Below, in pieces: positions 1-8,250 of a stretch of 34,346 bases of DNA (positions are counted from its first letter, which is position 1; each line of letters opens with the position of its first letter). The stretch covers positions 1 to 34,346 of the forward strand of contig JBBQFJ010000015.1 in assembly GCA_038321755.1 (NCBI GenBank), read 5' to 3'. The DNA comes from JALHSW01 sp038321755. GTDB lineage: Bacteria; Actinomycetota; Acidimicrobiia; IMCC26256; PALSA-555. The notes under the pieces were generated by a model. It had not been told where the DNA came from. It saw nothing but the letters and a program-made list of their open reading frames with translations, and did not search any database. A program made the translations under genes and the position numbers.

Positions 1-63
1 AGGGCCCTCACCGAAGAACAGGCATCCCCGTTGGTGTCGTACCCCGTCGGTACCTTCGGGCGC

Positions 64-2190
64 ATGGAGTCGTCAGGGCAAGGAAGGGCGCACGGAAGGG
101 CGCAAGGAAGCCCGTTGGACGCCCTCGTCGGGGCCGAGCACCTGCTGGAGGGGTTGGACGAGGCGCAGCGGCTGGCCGTCACCGGGGATCAGATGCCCTT
201 GGCGATCCTCGCGGGGCCGGTGGCCGGCAAGACTCGGGTGCTCACCCGACGGATCGCGTGGCGGGTCGCCACGGGGCGGGCCGACGCAACGAAGGTGCTC
301 GCGGTCACGTTCACCCGCAAGGCCGCGGGCGAGCTCACCACGCGGCTCTCCTCGCTCGGGGTCGGTCGCGACGGCGGCGCGGGCGTCACGGCCGGCACGC
401 TGCACGCCGTCGCCCTCGCCCAGCTCCGTCGACGTGCCACCGACAACGACCGCGCGATGCCGACGCTCCTCGAGCGCAAGGTTCGCCTCCTCCTCCCCCT
501 GGTCGGTGGCCGTGGCCCCGCGGCGCTCGTCGCGGCGGCCGACCTCGCGAGCGAGATCGAGTGGGCCAAGGCCCGACTCATCACCGCCGACGCCTACGCG
601 CCGGCAGCTGCACGCGCGGGTCGAGAGCCGTCGCGTCCCGCCGCCGAGATCGCTGACCTGTACGCCCGCTACGAGACCGCGAAGCGCAAGAAGCGCGTCG
701 TCGACTTCGACGACCTCCTCTGGTGGTGCGGCGACGCGCTCGAACAGGACGAGGAGTTCGCCGCGACCCAGCGCTGGCGCTTCCGGCACCTGTTCGTCGA
801 CGAGTTCCAGGACGTCAGTCCGGCGCAGCTCCGGCTGCTCCGCGGGTGGCTCGGCGACCGCACCGACCTCACCGTGGTCGGCGATCCGGACCAGGCGATC
901 TTCGCGTTCACGGGCGCCGACCCAGCTGCGCTCACCGGCTTCTCCAAGCTGTTCCGAGGCGCGCGCACCGCGAGGCTCGATCGCAACTACCGCTCCACCC
1001 CGGAGGTGGTCGGCGCAGCAGAAGCGCTGCTCGCCGATGCTGGTCGACCCCGCCCGGTTCGCACCGCCACGCGGACGAGCGGCCCGATGCCCAGCATCAC
1101 CGCATACGAGGATGACGCGGCGGAGGCGGGCGCGGTCGCGAAGCGACTGCGGGCGCTCTGCACCCCGACCCTGGGTTGGTCGGCCTTCGCGGTGCTGTAC
1201 CGCACCAACGCGCAGTCCGCTGCGTTCGAGGCGGCGCTCGGCAAGGCCGGCATCCCCGTCCGCGTTCGGGGTGACGCGCGGTTCCTCGACCGCCCCGAGG
1301 TGCGCGCCGCCTTCGACCAGCTGCGCGTCGCGGCCGAGTCCGCTCCCGGGGCCACGTTCTCGGATCACCTCGCCGACCTCGACGATGCCGACGACGAGCA
1401 CGACGCCGCGGAGGAGTCGCGCCGGGAGCACGCGGCCGCCGTCGCCCGGCTCGGGCGCGAGTACCTCGCCGCCGAGGGAGGCACTGGCTCGGTCGACGGC
1501 TTCCTCGCGTGGGTCACGACCGCCTTGCGCGGCGACGCACCGACCGTGGGCAGCGACGCGGTCGAGCTGCTCACGTTCCACCGGTCGAAGGGGCTCGAGT
1601 TCCACACCGTGTTCGTGACCGGGCTCGAGCGTGGCCTCGTCCCGATCTCGCACGCCGACACACCGCCCGAGCGCGCCGAAGAGCGCCGGCTCCTCTACGT
1701 GGCGCTCACCCGCGCGGAAGAGGGCTTGCACCTCTCGTGGTCCCGTCGCCGCGCCCTCGGTACCCGCGTGGTCGGCCGCGCGCCGAGCCCTTGGCTCGCA
1801 CCGATCGAAGCGGTCTGTGCTCCCCCTGCCGAAGCCGCACCACCTCGGAGCCGCAGCGCGGCCGGTCGCGCCCGATCCCAGCTCGACGACGCCCGCGACC
1901 GGCTCGCCCGTGCCGGCGCGCGCGACACCGACGACGGCCCCGAGCCCGACCCCACGCTCCTCGCTGCGCTCGTCGAGTGGCGCCGCAACCTCGCCCGTGC
2001 TTCGAGCGTCCCCGCGTACGTGATCTTTCACGACTCGACACTGCGTGCGATCGCGGCCGACCAGCCGAGCTCGCGGGCGGCCCTCCTCGACATCGCCGGG
2101 ATCGGTCCGGTGAAGGCCGAGCGCTACGGCGATGCGGTCCTCGAGCTCGTGCGCACGCATGCTCGCGGGCCTGCCGTCGCACCCGTCTGA
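64..2190 (+). CDS. uvrD2: UvrD2-like superfamily 1A DNA helicase with C-terminal HRDC domain
   Basis: ATP-dependent 3'-5' DNA helicase of the UvrD/PcrA/Rep family, expected to act in the cytoplasm in DNA repair. From ATG 64 the protein is 708 aa. Seen motifs: Walker A AGPVAGKT (about residues 50-57), motif II DEFQD (246-250), motif III VVGDPDQAIFAF, motif IV DRNYRSTPEVV, motif V TFHRSKGLEF, motif VI LLYVALTRAEEGL. An HRDC-like domain occupies roughly residues 630-700 (ends IAGIGPVKAERYG). Helicase plus HRDC is the UvrD2 architecture of actinobacteria. The four-cysteine motif described between these parts in mycobacterial UvrD2 is not visible here. The frame stays open to the left edge, with TTG 31 and GTG 34 also possible; ATG 64 best fits the usual short lead before the LLEGLDEAQ helix. 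No convincing Shine-Dalgarno sequence decides the start. Confidence 0.9.
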   Translation: MESSGQGRAHGRAQGSPLDALVGAEHLLEGLDEAQRLAVTGDQMPLAILAGPVAGKTRVLTRRIAWRVATGRADATKVLAVTFTRKAAGELTTRLSSLGVGRDGGAGVTAGTLHAVALAQLRRRATDNDRAMPTLLERKVRLLLPLVGGRGPAALVAAADLASEIEWAKARLITADAYAPAAARAGREPSRPAAEIADLYARYETAKRKKRVVDFDDLLWWCGDALEQDEEFAATQRWRFRHLFVDEFQDVSPAQLRLLRGWLGDRTDLTVVGDPDQAIFAFTGADPAALTGFSKLFRGARTARLDRNYRSTPEVVGAAEALLADAGRPRPVRTATRTSGPMPSITAYEDDAAEAGAVAKRLRALCTPTLGWSAFAVLYRTNAQSAAFEAALGKAGIPVRVRGDARFLDRPEVRAAFDQLRVAAESAPGATFSDHLADLDDADDEHDAAEESRREHAAAVARLGREYLAAEGGTGSVDGFLAWVTTALRGDAPTVGSDAVELLTFHRSKGLEFHTVFVTGLERGLVPISHADTPPERAEERRLLYVALTRAEEGLHLSWSRRRALGTRVVGRAPSPWLAPIEAVCAPPAEAAPPRSRSAAGRARSQLDDARDRLARAGARDTDDGPEPDPTLLAALVEWRRNLARASSVPAYVIFHDSTLRAIAADQPSSRAALLDIAGIGPVKAERYGDAVLELVRTHARGPAVAPV
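82..110 (+). repeat. 12-bp tandem repeat in the 5' end of uvrD2
   Basis: Two near-identical 12-bp units (GGAAGGGCGCAC, then the same with a final A) plus 5 bases of a third. They code for the low-complexity GRAHGRAQG stretch of the helicase N-terminus. The unit length keeps the frame. Confidence 0.7.
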
Positions 2191-2217
2191 ACGCCCGCCT
2201 GAATCCCCGTCTGCACC
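2182..2217 (+). repeat. Degenerate 12-bp tandem repeat spanning the uvrD2 stop codon
   Basis: Three 12-bp units: CCCGTCTGAACG, CCCGCCTGAATC, CCCGTCTGCACC. The first contains the TGA stop of uvrD2 (2188-2190). The second repeats an in-frame TGA 12 nt later, and the third has TGC at that position. The array forms part of the short gap before the decarboxylase gene. Confidence 0.65.
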
Positions 2218-2251
2218 CCTGGCCGAAGCCCCCGGGCTCCTCCGGAGTCAC

Positions 2252-2257
2252 TACGGT
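2252..2257 (+). promoter_or_regulatory. Predicted -10 box (TACGGT) for the decarboxylase gene
   Basis: TACGGT matches the actinobacterial TANNNT -10 pattern and ends 8 nt before GTG 2266. No Shine-Dalgarno sequence precedes the GTG. This points to a leaderless or near-leaderless transcript. No clear -35 element is seen. Confidence 0.5.
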
Positions 2258-2265
2258 CAGCCCTC

Positions 2266-3630
2266 GTGCACCACTTCGACGACACCGCCGAGCGCGCCGC
2301 CCAGGCCTGCCTCGACTACGCGCTCGAGCGGTTGCGACTCGACCCGGCCCCACTCGACCATCCCGTCTCGTACGCGGAGCTGCACGCGCAGGTCGGTGAC
2401 TCCATCACGGCCGAAGGCCGGTCGCCCGAGGACGTGCTGCAGGTGTTCGCGGAGGTCCTCGCACCGGCGTGCCTGTCGACCGACAGCCCCCGGTTCCTCG
2501 CCTTCATCCCTGCCGCACCCACCAAGGCGTCGCTCGTGTTCGACACCGTCGTCGCAGCCTCGTCGATCTGCGCGACGTCGTGGCTCGAGGCGTCGGGTGC
2601 GGTGTACGCCGAGAACGAGGTGCTCACCTACCTCGCGTCGCTCGCCGGGATGCCCACCGCAGCCGGCGGTTGCTTCGTGTCGGGTGGCTCGGCCGGGAAC
2701 CTGTCCGCGCTGTTCGCGGCGCGTGAAGCAGCGCGAGTCCGACGCGGGGAACGTCCGCCGCGGTGGCGGATCGCAGTCGGCCAGGAAGCCCACTCGTCGA
2801 TCGCGAGCACGCTCCGCATCCTCGACTGCGATCCGGTGGTCGTGCCGTCCGGTCACGACGATCGCTTCACCGGTGCCGCGCTGTCGAGTGTGCTTGCAGA
2901 CGATCCCGATCCGAGCTCGATCTGTGCGATCGCGGCGACCGCCGGCACCACGAACGCCGGGATCATCGACGACCTGGCCGGGATTTCCGCAGTCGCGCGC
3001 ACGCACGACCTGTGGCTGCACGTGGATGCCGCGTACGGCGGCGCCGCGCTCTGTGCCCCGAGTGTCCGCGACGCGTTCGGTGGGATCGAGCACGCCGACT
3101 CGCTCGTGATCGACCCGCACAAGTGGCTCTACGCACCGTTCGACTCGTGCGCGCTGCTCTATCGGGAACCTGCGCTCGCTCGCGCCGCGCACGCGCAGCA
3201 GGCGTCGTACCTGGACCCGATGCGAGACCCTGCCGAGGGCGAGGGTGCCTGGAACCCGGCCGACTACGCATACCACCTGAGCCGCCGGGCCCGGGGACTC
3301 CCGCTCTGGTACTCACTCGCCGTCCACGGCACCGACGCCTACTCCGACGCCATCGAATCGGTGCTCGCGACCGCGCGTGATGCCGCCGACCGGGTTCGCC
3401 GCGCACCGCAGGTCGATCTCGTTCGGGCGCCGGACCTCTCGGTGGTCCTGTTCCGTCGACCGGGCTGGGGTGACGACGACTACGCGACCTGGTCGCGGGG
3501 TCTTCTGCGCGACCAGATCGCCTTCGTCCTCCCCACGCGCTGGCGCGGCGAGACCGTCGGGCGAGCCGTCTTCCTGCACCCGGACACCAAGATCGAGGTG
3601 TTCGACGAAGTGCTCGCGGCGATGGCCTGA
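2266..3630 (+). CDS. Group II PLP-dependent amino-acid decarboxylase
   Basis: 454-aa pyridoxal-phosphate enzyme of the aromatic-L-amino-acid / glutamate / histidine decarboxylase superfamily (fold type I), expected to convert an amino acid to an amine plus CO2. Seen: SGGSAGNLSALFAARE (cofactor phosphate region), HVDAAYGG with D254, expected to contact the PLP ring nitrogen, and the DPHKWLY motif with K286 as Schiff-base lysine. Length is close to family norm. Start GTG 2266 is supported by a TANNNT box 8 nt upstream. The substrate cannot be read from sequence; aromatic amino acids are the commonest among bacterial relatives, but tyrosine, tryptophan and others remain open. The gene ends inside a 22-bp minisatellite that repeats its last codons. 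It appears monocistronic, followed at 3715 by a glycosyltransferase. Confidence 0.88.
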   Translation: MHHFDDTAERAAQACLDYALERLRLDPAPLDHPVSYAELHAQVGDSITAEGRSPEDVLQVFAEVLAPACLSTDSPRFLAFIPAAPTKASLVFDTVVAASSICATSWLEASGAVYAENEVLTYLASLAGMPTAAGGCFVSGGSAGNLSALFAAREAARVRRGERPPRWRIAVGQEAHSSIASTLRILDCDPVVVPSGHDDRFTGAALSSVLADDPDPSSICAIAATAGTTNAGIIDDLAGISAVARTHDLWLHVDAAYGGAALCAPSVRDAFGGIEHADSLVIDPHKWLYAPFDSCALLYREPALARAAHAQQASYLDPMRDPAEGEGAWNPADYAYHLSRRARGLPLWYSLAVHGTDAYSDAIESVLATARDAADRVRRAPQVDLVRAPDLSVVLFRRPGWGDDDYATWSRGLLRDQIAFVLPTRWRGETVGRAVFLHPDTKIEVFDEVLAAMA

Positions 3631-3702
3631 TGAGGACGCGGCGATGGCCTGATGAGGACGCGGCGATCGCCTGATGAGGACGCGGCGATCGCCTGATGAG
3701 GA
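3616..3702 (+). repeat. 22-bp minisatellite duplicating the end of the decarboxylase gene
   Basis: About four head-to-tail copies of a 22-bp unit (GCGGCGATGGCC followed by TGATGAGGAC), at 3616-3637, 3638-3659, 3660-3681 and 3682-3702. Copies 1-2 carry ATGGCC and copies 3-4 ATCGCC. The last copy diverges at its final base. Copy 1 codes the terminal AAMA and stop, so the array is a tandem duplication of the gene's 3' end. It fills the gap to the next gene. Confidence 0.92.
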
Positions 3703-3714
3703 GATGACGAGCTG

Positions 3715-5100
3715 ATGGGCTGGGTGCTCGCGACGACCAGCAGCAACGACCGACGTCGGTTCTACTTCGCGCTCGCGGCCATCGCCGTCGGCGCGCTCGT
3801 GCTCCGGCTCGTGTACGTGCTCGCCATCAAGCACGGCGGCCCGTTGCTCGCCGACGAGCCCTACTACCACCAGCAGAGTGATCGGATCGCCGACGGCGTC
3901 GGGTACAACACCGATGTCGGAGCGAAGGGTTCGCCTGCGGCGACGCACCCACCACTCACGACCCTCGTTCTGTCGATCGCTTCGCGCCTCGCGTCCGGCG
4001 ACTCGGTGCTCGAGCAACGCCTCGCGCTCGTCGTGCTCGGCGTGCTCGTCGTCGTGGTGCTCGGCCTGGTCGGTCGTGAGCTCGGCGGACCACGCGTCGG
4101 CCTCATCACCGCCTTCCTCGCGGCGTGCACCCCGATGCTCTGGCAGTACGACGGCGTGCTCCTCTCGGAGCCCCTCGCCGCCCTGTTGCTCGCACTCACC
4201 CTGTTGTTTGCGTACCGCTACCTCCAGGAGCCGCGGGTTTTGTGGGCCGGGCTGCTCGGGCTCACCTGCGGTCTCGCGATGTTGACGCGGGGTGAGCTGG
4301 CGTTCCTCGTGCCCTTCGTGCTGCTCCCGGTCCTGGTGTTCGGGAAGCCGGCGACCGGGACCCAACGGCTCGCGCGCATCGCCGTCGCCGGGTTTGCCGC
4401 GCTGCTGGTCGTCGGACCGTGGGTCGGGTACAACCTCTCGCGCTTCGAGAAGCCTGTGTACCTCTCGGTGACCGTGGGTGGTGCCATCTGTGGGGCGAAC
4501 AACCCGGGGGCGTTCTCGGGACCCAAGATCGGGCTCTGGGTTCCCGAAGCATGTCCGTTGCCCACGCCGAAGCAGGTGCCGCGCGGCAGCGACCAGTCGG
4601 TGATCTCCGCGTACTGGTCGGACAAGGGTTTCCACTACTTGGGAGGGCACGTCGGTGATCTGCCGCCGGTCGTGGCCGCTCGGCTCGGGCGCGTCTTCGG
4701 CGTCTACGCGCCGGGACAGACGAACGACGTGGCGGTGAGCGAAGGCATCCCCGAGAAGGTTGCCTGGGCCGCGTACGCGTCGTTCTTCGTCTTCCTTGCG
4801 CTCGGGGTGTGGGGCGCGGTCATCCTGCGTCGTCGACGGGTACCGATCTACCCGATCCTCGGTCTGGTCGCCGTCGTCATCGCGGCGACCGGGAGCTTCT
4901 ACGGCTTGTTCCGCTACCGACTCGCGACCGACGTCGCGCTCGTCGTGCTCGCGGGCATCGGTGTCGACGCGCTCTGGGAGCGGATCGTCACGCGTGGCGA
5001 CGGATCAGCCGCCGCGAACCCGGAAGACGATCAGGATGTGGAAGGCAGCCCATCGCCGCCACCAGCGCGACCGACCCTCGAGCCGCTGGAGGCCGAGTAG
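3715..5100 (+). CDS. GT-C family membrane glycosyltransferase (ArnT/PMT_2-like, GT39/GT83 type)
   Basis: 461-aa polytopic membrane protein resembling ArnT and protein O-mannosyltransferases, which move a sugar from a polyprenyl-phosphate donor to an envelope acceptor on the outer face of the membrane. The first membrane helix (about residues 16-36) is followed by an external loop with the acidic pair D47-E48 (LADEPYY), typical of the GT-C catalytic site. Several further hydrophobic helices follow, then a proline- and acid-rich tail. ATG 3715 has GAGGAG 11 nt upstream, produced by the end of the repeat array. The last 96 nt overlap the end of the opposing methyltransferase gene. The low-complexity tail may therefore be antisense readout of that gene rather than a conserved part of the protein. 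Donor and acceptor cannot be assigned. Confidence 0.8.
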   Translation: MGWVLATTSSNDRRRFYFALAAIAVGALVLRLVYVLAIKHGGPLLADEPYYHQQSDRIADGVGYNTDVGAKGSPAATHPPLTTLVLSIASRLASGDSVLEQRLALVVLGVLVVVVLGLVGRELGGPRVGLITAFLAACTPMLWQYDGVLLSEPLAALLLALTLLFAYRYLQEPRVLWAGLLGLTCGLAMLTRGELAFLVPFVLLPVLVFGKPATGTQRLARIAVAGFAALLVVGPWVGYNLSRFEKPVYLSVTVGGAICGANNPGAFSGPKIGLWVPEACPLPTPKQVPRGSDQSVISAYWSDKGFHYLGGHVGDLPPVVAARLGRVFGVYAPGQTNDVAVSEGIPEKVAWAAYASFFVFLALGVWGAVILRRRRVPIYPILGLVAVVIAATGSFYGLFRYRLATDVALVVLAGIGVDALWERIVTRGDGSAAANPEDDQDVEGSPSPPPARPTLEPLEAE

Positions 5101-5775
5101 CGCCCGCTTCGGGAGGAAGCCGGGCGACGAGATCCCTCCCGACAGTGCGTAGCTCGGGCCGTTCATCGGCTCGACCTCGATGATCTCGATCTCGGGGAAC
5201 AACGCGTCGAAGCGATCGCGATCGCGTCGGAGCAGGAGATACGGGATCGCCTGGTTGGAAGCCTCGAGGGGGTCGTCGCTCGGGAACGACCATGAGGTGG
5301 CCGAGTCGTCGAAGTCTTCGGGGTGCAGGTGTCGGTAGACCGTGCGCGCCAGGGGGCTCCAGTACGGTTCGTAACAGACCACTCCGCCGCCGGGTGCGCA
5401 GACTCGGCCCACCTCACCGAAGAACGCTTCGATGTCGGGGATGTGGTGGAGGCAGTCCTTGGCGAAGATCGTCTGCACCGATCGCGAGCGGAACGGGAGC
5501 TGCTCGCTCGTCGCGAGGAGTTCGACGTCGGGACCAGGGCGGACGTCGGTGCACACGATCTCCGGATCGAGGTCGTGGAGGAATCCGCCGGCCGAGCCGA
5601 TCTCGAGGCGCGCACCGAGGTGCGTCCCCGACGTTGCTCGCAGGTGCTGCGCCTCGGCGTCGAGCATTGCCCCGTACGCGGCGCGGTACGCCGATGAGAG
5701 GTAGGGATCGGTCGAGACGATGTCGCGTTGCTCGCCGGGATCGTGCACCCGACGCGCCTTGCCGACTGATCCCAA
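5005..5775 (-). CDS. Class I SAM-dependent methyltransferase
   Basis: 256-aa Methyltransf_11-like enzyme. Motif I is LEIGSAGG (about residues 57-64), followed by the acidic residue D77 (VCTDVRPG), LPFRSRSVQTIFAKDCLHHI (motif II/III region) and CAPGGGVVCYEPY. These are the SAM-binding elements of the class I fold. The start is TTG 5775, 21 nt after the stop of the GDP-fucose synthase gene, so the two likely share a transcript. A purine-rich GGGG lies about 11 nt upstream. With the fucose synthase and the methyltransferase-GT2 gene it may modify an envelope sugar or lipid-linked glycan, which is inference. Its 3' end overlaps the opposing glycosyltransferase gene by 96 nt. Confidence 0.78.
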   Translation of the reverse strand: MGSVGKARRVHDPGEQRDIVSTDPYLSSAYRAAYGAMLDAEAQHLRATSGTHLGARLEIGSAGGFLHDLDPEIVCTDVRPGPDVELLATSEQLPFRSRSVQTIFAKDCLHHIPDIEAFFGEVGRVCAPGGGVVCYEPYWSPLARTVYRHLHPEDFDDSATSWSFPSDDPLEASNQAIPYLLLRRDRDRFDALFPEIEIIEVEPMNGPSYALSGGISSPGFLPKRALLGLQRLEGRSRWWRRWAAFHILIVFRVRGG

Positions 5776-5796
5776 GTTGTTCGCGTCCCCGCGACC

Positions 5797-6765
5797 TCAG
5801 CGGTCGCGAGCCTCCGCTTCGTCGCGATGGGCCAGATACCACTCGACGGTTCGCGCGAGCCCGTCCGAGAATGACGTGGCCGCCTCGAACCCGATCTCGT
5901 TCGCTGCGAACGACGTATCGAGCTGCCGGCGAGGCTGCCCATCGGGCTTGGTGGTGTCCCACACGAGGTTGCCCTCGTAGCCAACCGCCTCGGCGATGAT
6001 CGTCGCGAGCTCCTTGATCGGCAGCTCTTCTCCCGAACCAAGGTTCATCGGCTCGGCCGCGTCGTAGCGCTCGGCGGCCAACGCGATCCCTCGCGCGGCA
6101 TCGTCGACGAACAGGAACTCGCGCGTCGCCGCGCCGGTCCCCCAGACGACGACCTCGCGGTCGCCACGCTCGTGCGCCTCGACGAACTTCTTCACCAGCG
6201 CAGGGATCACATGGGAGACCGCCGGGTGGAACTTGTCGCCAGGGCCGTACAGGTTGGTCGGCATCACGTAGACGACGTTCTGCCCGTACTGCTGCCGATT
6301 CGCCTGCGCATGAACGAGCAACGCCTTCTTCGCGATCCCGTAGGGAGCATTCGTCTCTTCCGGATATCCGTCCCAGAAGGACTCTTCGCGAAACGGCACC
6401 GGCGTGTGCTTGGGGTACGAGCAGATCGTGCCGACGACGACGGTCTTTGGCGTGTCGCGTCGGTGCGCCTCCTCGATCAGGTAGGTGCCCATGAGGAGGT
6501 TCGCGAGATAGAGCTCGGCGGGTCGCTCTCGGTTGGCACCGATCCCACCGACCCTCGCGGCGAGGTGGATCACGAGCTGCGGCTCGATGTCGGCGAAGCA
6601 GCGACGGACGTCACCGGGCTCGGTGAGGTCGTACTCGGACGATGCCGGCGCGACGACGTCGTCCGCTCCCCGCGCCTCGAGCTCTCGGAGGAGCGCACGG
6701 CCGACGAAACCCTTCCCCCCGGTGACGAGGACGCGCCGGCCGGACCAGAAATCGCTCTCGTTCAC
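5797..6765 (-). CDS. fcl: GDP-L-fucose synthase
   Basis: 322-aa extended short-chain dehydrogenase/epimerase that converts GDP-4-keto-6-deoxy-D-mannose to GDP-L-fucose using NADPH. Seen: nucleotide-binding TGGKGFVG (15-22), the GTICSYPK loop holding the conserved catalytic-site cysteine C115, Y142-x3-K146 (PYGIAKK), and the substrate-loop motif NLYGPGDKFHP. Length matches the family. GTG 6765 is preceded by TACACT 7 nt upstream and lacks a Shine-Dalgarno sequence, suggesting leaderless transcription. GDP-mannose 4,6-dehydratase (gmd), the preceding step, is not in the window. The neighbours are glycosyltransferases and methyltransferases, which fits making and using an activated deoxy-sugar. 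Confidence 0.93.
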   Translation of the reverse strand: MNESDFWSGRRVLVTGGKGFVGRALLRELEARGADDVVAPASSEYDLTEPGDVRRCFADIEPQLVIHLAARVGGIGANRERPAELYLANLLMGTYLIEEAHRRDTPKTVVVGTICSYPKHTPVPFREESFWDGYPEETNAPYGIAKKALLVHAQANRQQYGQNVVYVMPTNLYGPGDKFHPAVSHVIPALVKKFVEAHERGDREVVVWGTGAATREFLFVDDAARGIALAAERYDAAEPMNLGSGEELPIKELATIIAEAVGYEGNLVWDTTKPDGQPRRQLDTSFAANEIGFEAATSFSDGLARTVEWYLAHRDEAEARDR

Positions 6766-6772
6766 GGCGCCG

Positions 6773-6778
6773 AGTGTA
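6773..6778 (-). promoter_or_regulatory. Predicted -10 box (TACACT) for fcl
   Basis: On the minus strand TACACT ends 7 nt before GTG 6765. It lies in the 24-nt gap after the methyltransferase-GT2 gene. It would give fcl its own leaderless start in addition to any read-through from upstream. Confidence 0.5.
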
Positions 6779-6789
6779 CCGGGGGTGCC

Positions 6790-8244
6790 TCAGACGGCCT
6801 TGAACTTGCGGTGGGCCACCACGACCATCTTCGCGAGGAGCAGCCCGTGGCGGAACCGGGAGATCTGCGTCGTTCCGTAGACCCGGGCTCGGTAGCGCAC
6901 GGGGATCTCGAGGATCTTGAAGTTCAGCTTCGCCGCCCCGAAGATCATGTCGAAGTCACCGAACGGGTCGAAGTCGCCGAAGTACTCCCGGCCGGCCTGG
7001 ATTCGTGCCCAGTCTTCGCGGCGGAGGACCTTGGTGCCGCAGAGCGTGTCGGTGATGGGCTGGTTGAGCAGCCAGGTGAACAACCAGGAGAAGACCTTGT
7101 TGCCCCACATGTTGAGGAAGCGCATCGCGTCGTCCTCCATCGGGTACACGAGGCGCGTGCCCATCACGAGGTCACCGCGCCCCTCGCGGATCGCCTCGTA
7201 GAACTTGGGGAGATCCTCGGGCGGCATGGTGAGGTCGGCGTCGAGGATCATCAGCACGTCGCCTCGCGCGAGATCGAAGCCCTTGCGGACGGCGTCGGCC
7301 TTCCCCACACCGTGCTGGCGCGTGACCTTGACGTCGAGGTCGGGGTACGCGGCGATGACGCGCTCGACCTCTTCGTAGGTGCCGTCGGTGCTGTGTCCCT
7401 CGACGAAGACGAACTCGATGTCGTCGCAGAACTGCGGAGTGCGCTCGATCGCGCCGACGATGTTCCCGGCCTCGTTGCGACACGGGACGATGATGCTCAC
7501 CGAGGGTGGCGGCCCGACCGTCGGCTTCGGGCGCGCCACCGTGTAGCTGCGGAGGCCGAGCGCCTCGACGAACGGCAGCGTCCCGATGTAGCGGTTCACG
7601 ACCTCTCCGACACCACCAAGGCGCTTCGGCACGAGCTGGCGGTGCTCGCTCGACACGACCTCGAAGTCCGCGAGGTCGAGAAGGTTCGCCAGACCGCGAT
7701 CGGTGAGCCAGTTCTGCTCGACCTGCGGCATCCGGAGCCCGAACTCCTCCGCCAGGACCAGGACCGGTTCCCACAGGGGCGACGAGTTCGCGATCACGAC
7801 CCGCGTCTCGGCATGACACAGCCGATGGAGGCCCTCGAGCAGCGCCTGGCAATCCTCGAGCGCGGCGAGCGTGTCGGCGATCAGCACGACGTCGAACGGT
7901 CCCTCGAGCGTCGCGAGCGTCGCGGGATCCTCGATGTCGCCGCACACGAACTCGATATCCGGGTGCGCCGCTCGGGCGACCTCGATCGTCGCCTCGCTGA
8001 AGTCGACCCCGACCCCACGCTTCGGCGCCAACCCCGCGAGCGTGCGGCCGATGCCGCACCCGAGATCGAGCACGTCGCGGCCGGCTGGGACGAGGAACTC
8101 GAGGTAGCGGAGGTCCTCGTCGTGGAAGAAGGCGTTGCGGGCGATCCACCGCTCGCGGTCCGGAGCGAGTCGATCGGTCAGCGTTCGGATGGCCCGCTTG
8201 CGCCGCGTGTCGATGAGATGTGAGGCGGTGTCCCGGGCGCGCAC
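6790..8244 (-). CDS. Fusion of SAM methyltransferase and family 2 glycosyltransferase
   Basis: 484-aa two-domain protein. Residues about 1-230 are a class I methyltransferase with motif I VLDLGCGIGRTL (58-69), GVDFSEATIEVA and the conserved acidic CGDIED segment. Residues about 248-484 are a GT-A glycosyltransferase of family 2, similar to dolichol-phosphate mannosyltransferase: SVSIIVPCRNEAGNI, VEGHSTDGT, and the metal-binding D335-A-D337 (MILDADLTMPPEDL). No C-terminal membrane helices are evident, so it is probably cytosolic or peripheral. Likely role: transfer of a sugar to polyprenyl phosphate or another envelope acceptor, with methylation of the same or a linked substrate. GTG 8244 has TAGTAT 6 nt upstream, a leaderless arrangement. 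Confidence 0.85.
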   Translation of the reverse strand: MRARDTASHLIDTRRKRAIRTLTDRLAPDRERWIARNAFFHDEDLRYLEFLVPAGRDVLDLGCGIGRTLAGLAPKRGVGVDFSEATIEVARAAHPDIEFVCGDIEDPATLATLEGPFDVVLIADTLAALEDCQALLEGLHRLCHAETRVVIANSSPLWEPVLVLAEEFGLRMPQVEQNWLTDRGLANLLDLADFEVVSSEHRQLVPKRLGGVGEVVNRYIGTLPFVEALGLRSYTVARPKPTVGPPPSVSIIVPCRNEAGNIVGAIERTPQFCDDIEFVFVEGHSTDGTYEEVERVIAAYPDLDVKVTRQHGVGKADAVRKGFDLARGDVLMILDADLTMPPEDLPKFYEAIREGRGDLVMGTRLVYPMEDDAMRFLNMWGNKVFSWLFTWLLNQPITDTLCGTKVLRREDWARIQAGREYFGDFDPFGDFDMIFGAAKLNFKILEIPVRYRARVYGTTQISRFRHGLLLAKMVVVAHRKFKAV

Positions 8245-8250
8245 GCAGCG

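Noticed and set aside
73..2160. 695-codon minus-strand frame opposite uvrD2
   Set aside because: Antisense shadow; the plus strand shows all helicase motifs in order.
3616..3702. CRISPR-like array
   Set aside because: The 22-bp units are directly adjacent with no spacers, and no cas genes are present.
6172..8223. 683-codon plus-strand open frame
   Set aside because: It lies opposite fcl and the methyltransferase-GT2 gene. Its product is arginine/valine-rich without motifs, as expected for antisense frames at about 70% GC.
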